The notes below the pieces were generated by a model. That model ran no database searches and was not told the DNA's origin. It saw only the letters and a program-made list of their open reading frames with translations. Positions 63,338 to 64,000 of a stretch of 64,000 nucleotides of DNA are shown here, one piece after another. Numbering within the stretch: the first letter of the stretch is position 1; each line of letters starts with the position of its first letter. The stretch lies in NCBI GenBank assembly GCA_964575025.1, contig CAZNPV010000003.1, positions 62,001 through 126,000 on the forward strand, written 5' to 3'. This DNA is from JABMQB01 sp964575025 (GTDB lineage: Bacteria; Bacteroidota; Bacteroidia; Bacteroidales; Prolixibacteraceae). Position numbers and translations under genes: made by a program.

Positions 63338-63430
63338 GACGCCGGGGAAGGAGCATCGGCGTCTCCCACTTTTTTTGGCTGAACGGGAAAAGTATGCCCG
63401 GCAGCAGTAAATCAACCTACTGCCTTTTTT
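63338..63430 (+). other. Two terminator-like hairpins without a plus-strand gene
   Basis: GACGCCG/CGGCGTC (63338-63363) followed by seven T residues at 63370-63376, and GCAGTA/TACTGC (63404-63423) followed by six T residues at 63425-63430. Both have the plus-strand terminator layout, but no plus-strand gene precedes them. The stretch is GC-rich compared with the thioredoxin gene beside it. Confidence 0.45.
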
Positions 63431-63475
63431 CAGGGCTCAACTGTGCCTTCATTCCAAAATGTTAACGGCTTATTT

Positions 63476-64000
63476 TTATTCATTTAATAATTTTTCAATT
63501 TGTGTTTTTACATATCCGCTTTGTGGATTTAAATGATATCCGAAATCTACAATTACTCCTTCTTTATCGATTAGCAAATAATAAGGAATGCCCGAAAAAC
63601 CAAATCTTTGTCTAATTGACCTTGTAGTTTCAAAATCACAGAATATATGTTGTCCGTTAATTTTCAACTCGTTTAGCTTTTCTCTCCACAAATCTTCTTT
63701 GCTATTAATGCAAATGAAAGCGAATTCTACTTCTTTATTTTTAAAATGGGCAATCAATTGTTTTGAATACTGCATATAGTGCAAACACGGAGGACACCAT
63801 GTAGCCCAAAAATCAACATAGATAACTTTTCCAGGATTTGCTTCAATTAATTCTTTAACCGTGTTTTTTTCATTATTCGATTGAAGTGTAATTCCATTAT
63901 TCAACTCAATGTTGTTATTGGAGCTCAATATTGCATCTGAAAACCGTTTAGGATTATTATTAAATTCATTTATTCTGTCATAATGTTCCTGAAGATTGTT
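63476..64000 (-). CDS. TlpA-like thioredoxin-domain protein, 3' part
   Basis: The frame is open to the right edge, so the gene is cut by the window. A nominal start at 63928 is TTG inside a continuing frame and is not a convincing start. The visible 174 codons hold a TlpA/ResA-type thioredoxin domain: KVIYVDFWATWCPPCLHYM with the CPPC active site, an ICINSKEDLW insert, GIPYYLLIDKEG with the cis-Pro, and an acidic end. Such proteins reduce periplasmic disulfides, for example in cytochrome c maturation; Bacteroidota versions often carry an N-terminal DUF4369 domain, which would be outside the window. The DNA is AT-rich. Confidence 0.85.
   Translation of the reverse strand, partial: NNLQEHYDRINEFNNNPKRFSDAILSSNNNIELNNGITLQSNNEKNTVKELIEANPGKVIYVDFWATWCPPCLHYMQYSKQLIAHFKNKEVEFAFICINSKEDLWREKLNELKINGQHIFCDFETTRSIRQRFGFSGIPYYLLIDKEGVIVDFGYHLNPQSGYVKTQIEKLLNE

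Noticed and set aside
63476..63928. Treating the thioredoxin gene as a complete 150-residue protein starting at 63928
   Set aside because: The codon at 63926-63928 is TTG and the same frame stays open to base 64000 (continuing NNNPKRFSDAI upstream), so the gene is cut by the window edge.
1..64000. tRNA, rRNA, CRISPR arrays, prophage or IS transposase genes
   Set aside because: No cloverleaf-like or ribosomal RNA stretches, no regularly spaced direct repeats and no transposase or phage proteins were seen.

Overview
The window comes from a member of the Bacteroidota, most likely a free-living Bacteroidales/Marinilabiliales-type organism. The clues are: promoters of the TTG-N19/20-TAnnTTTG type (for example upstream of atpD); few Shine-Dalgarno sequences; a secreted protein with a C-terminal type IX secretion sorting domain; a DksA-like protein with a degenerate zinc finger; Bacteroidota-style DUF3098 next to ftsX and uppP; a three-subunit succinate dehydrogenase/fumarate reductase with a single di-haem-type membrane anchor; and a radical SAM/lipoprotein pair. 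The class assignment is inference.

Layout. 1-27.7 kb is housekeeping. It holds the 5' end of atpD, a polyprenyl synthase with an MMPL/RND lipid-type exporter, a folate cluster (SDR/pteridine-reductase-like, folB, folK), ribE, cysS, lspA, a DksA-like gene, ileS and a lipoprotein galM. The translation block rplM-rpsI-rpsB-tsf-pyrH-frr runs on the minus strand, and ftsX-DUF3098-uppP-truB and queA run on the plus strand. A methyltransferase, a large propeller protein and a U32 peptidase-family gene follow. 27.7-29.5 kb is a small AT-rich accessory patch: one T9SS-sorted protein bracketed by two near-identical 34-35 bp perfect palindromes.

29.5-45.4 kb is the most striking region. Eight minus-strand genes with short spacings form a composite exporter operon. 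In transcription order they are an ABC ATPase, an ABC-2 permease with a large extracytoplasmic M1-aminopeptidase-like part that lacks the zinc motif plus a golvesin-like C-terminus, a TolC-type outer-membrane factor, a membrane-fusion lipoprotein, an RND pump, a 1575-residue RND pump continuous with six extra membrane helices and a complete ABC ATPase, a second ABC-2 permease, and a small ACT/TM1266-like protein. It combines two ABC modules and two RND pumps around one TolC/adaptor pair, including a physical RND-ABC fusion.

45.6-59.9 kb holds metabolic genes: a MalY/PatB-like C-S lyase, a GH2 beta-galactosidase lipoprotein, a zinc-ribbon protein, a GntP permease with an AraC regulator, a divergent corrinoid protein plus homocysteine methyltransferase pair, and sdhCAB. 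A possible small RNA follows sdhB. 59.9-64 kb is accessory DNA: a radical SAM/lipoprotein pair, then a mosaic unit bounded by two related ~90 bp repeats. The unit contains a chimeric SnoaL/DUF4440 gene, a broken chloramphenicol-phosphotransferase-like gene and a tiny orphan with its own promoter. The 3' part of a TlpA-like thioredoxin gene runs off the right edge. No rRNA, tRNA, CRISPR array, IS transposase or prophage gene was recognised.
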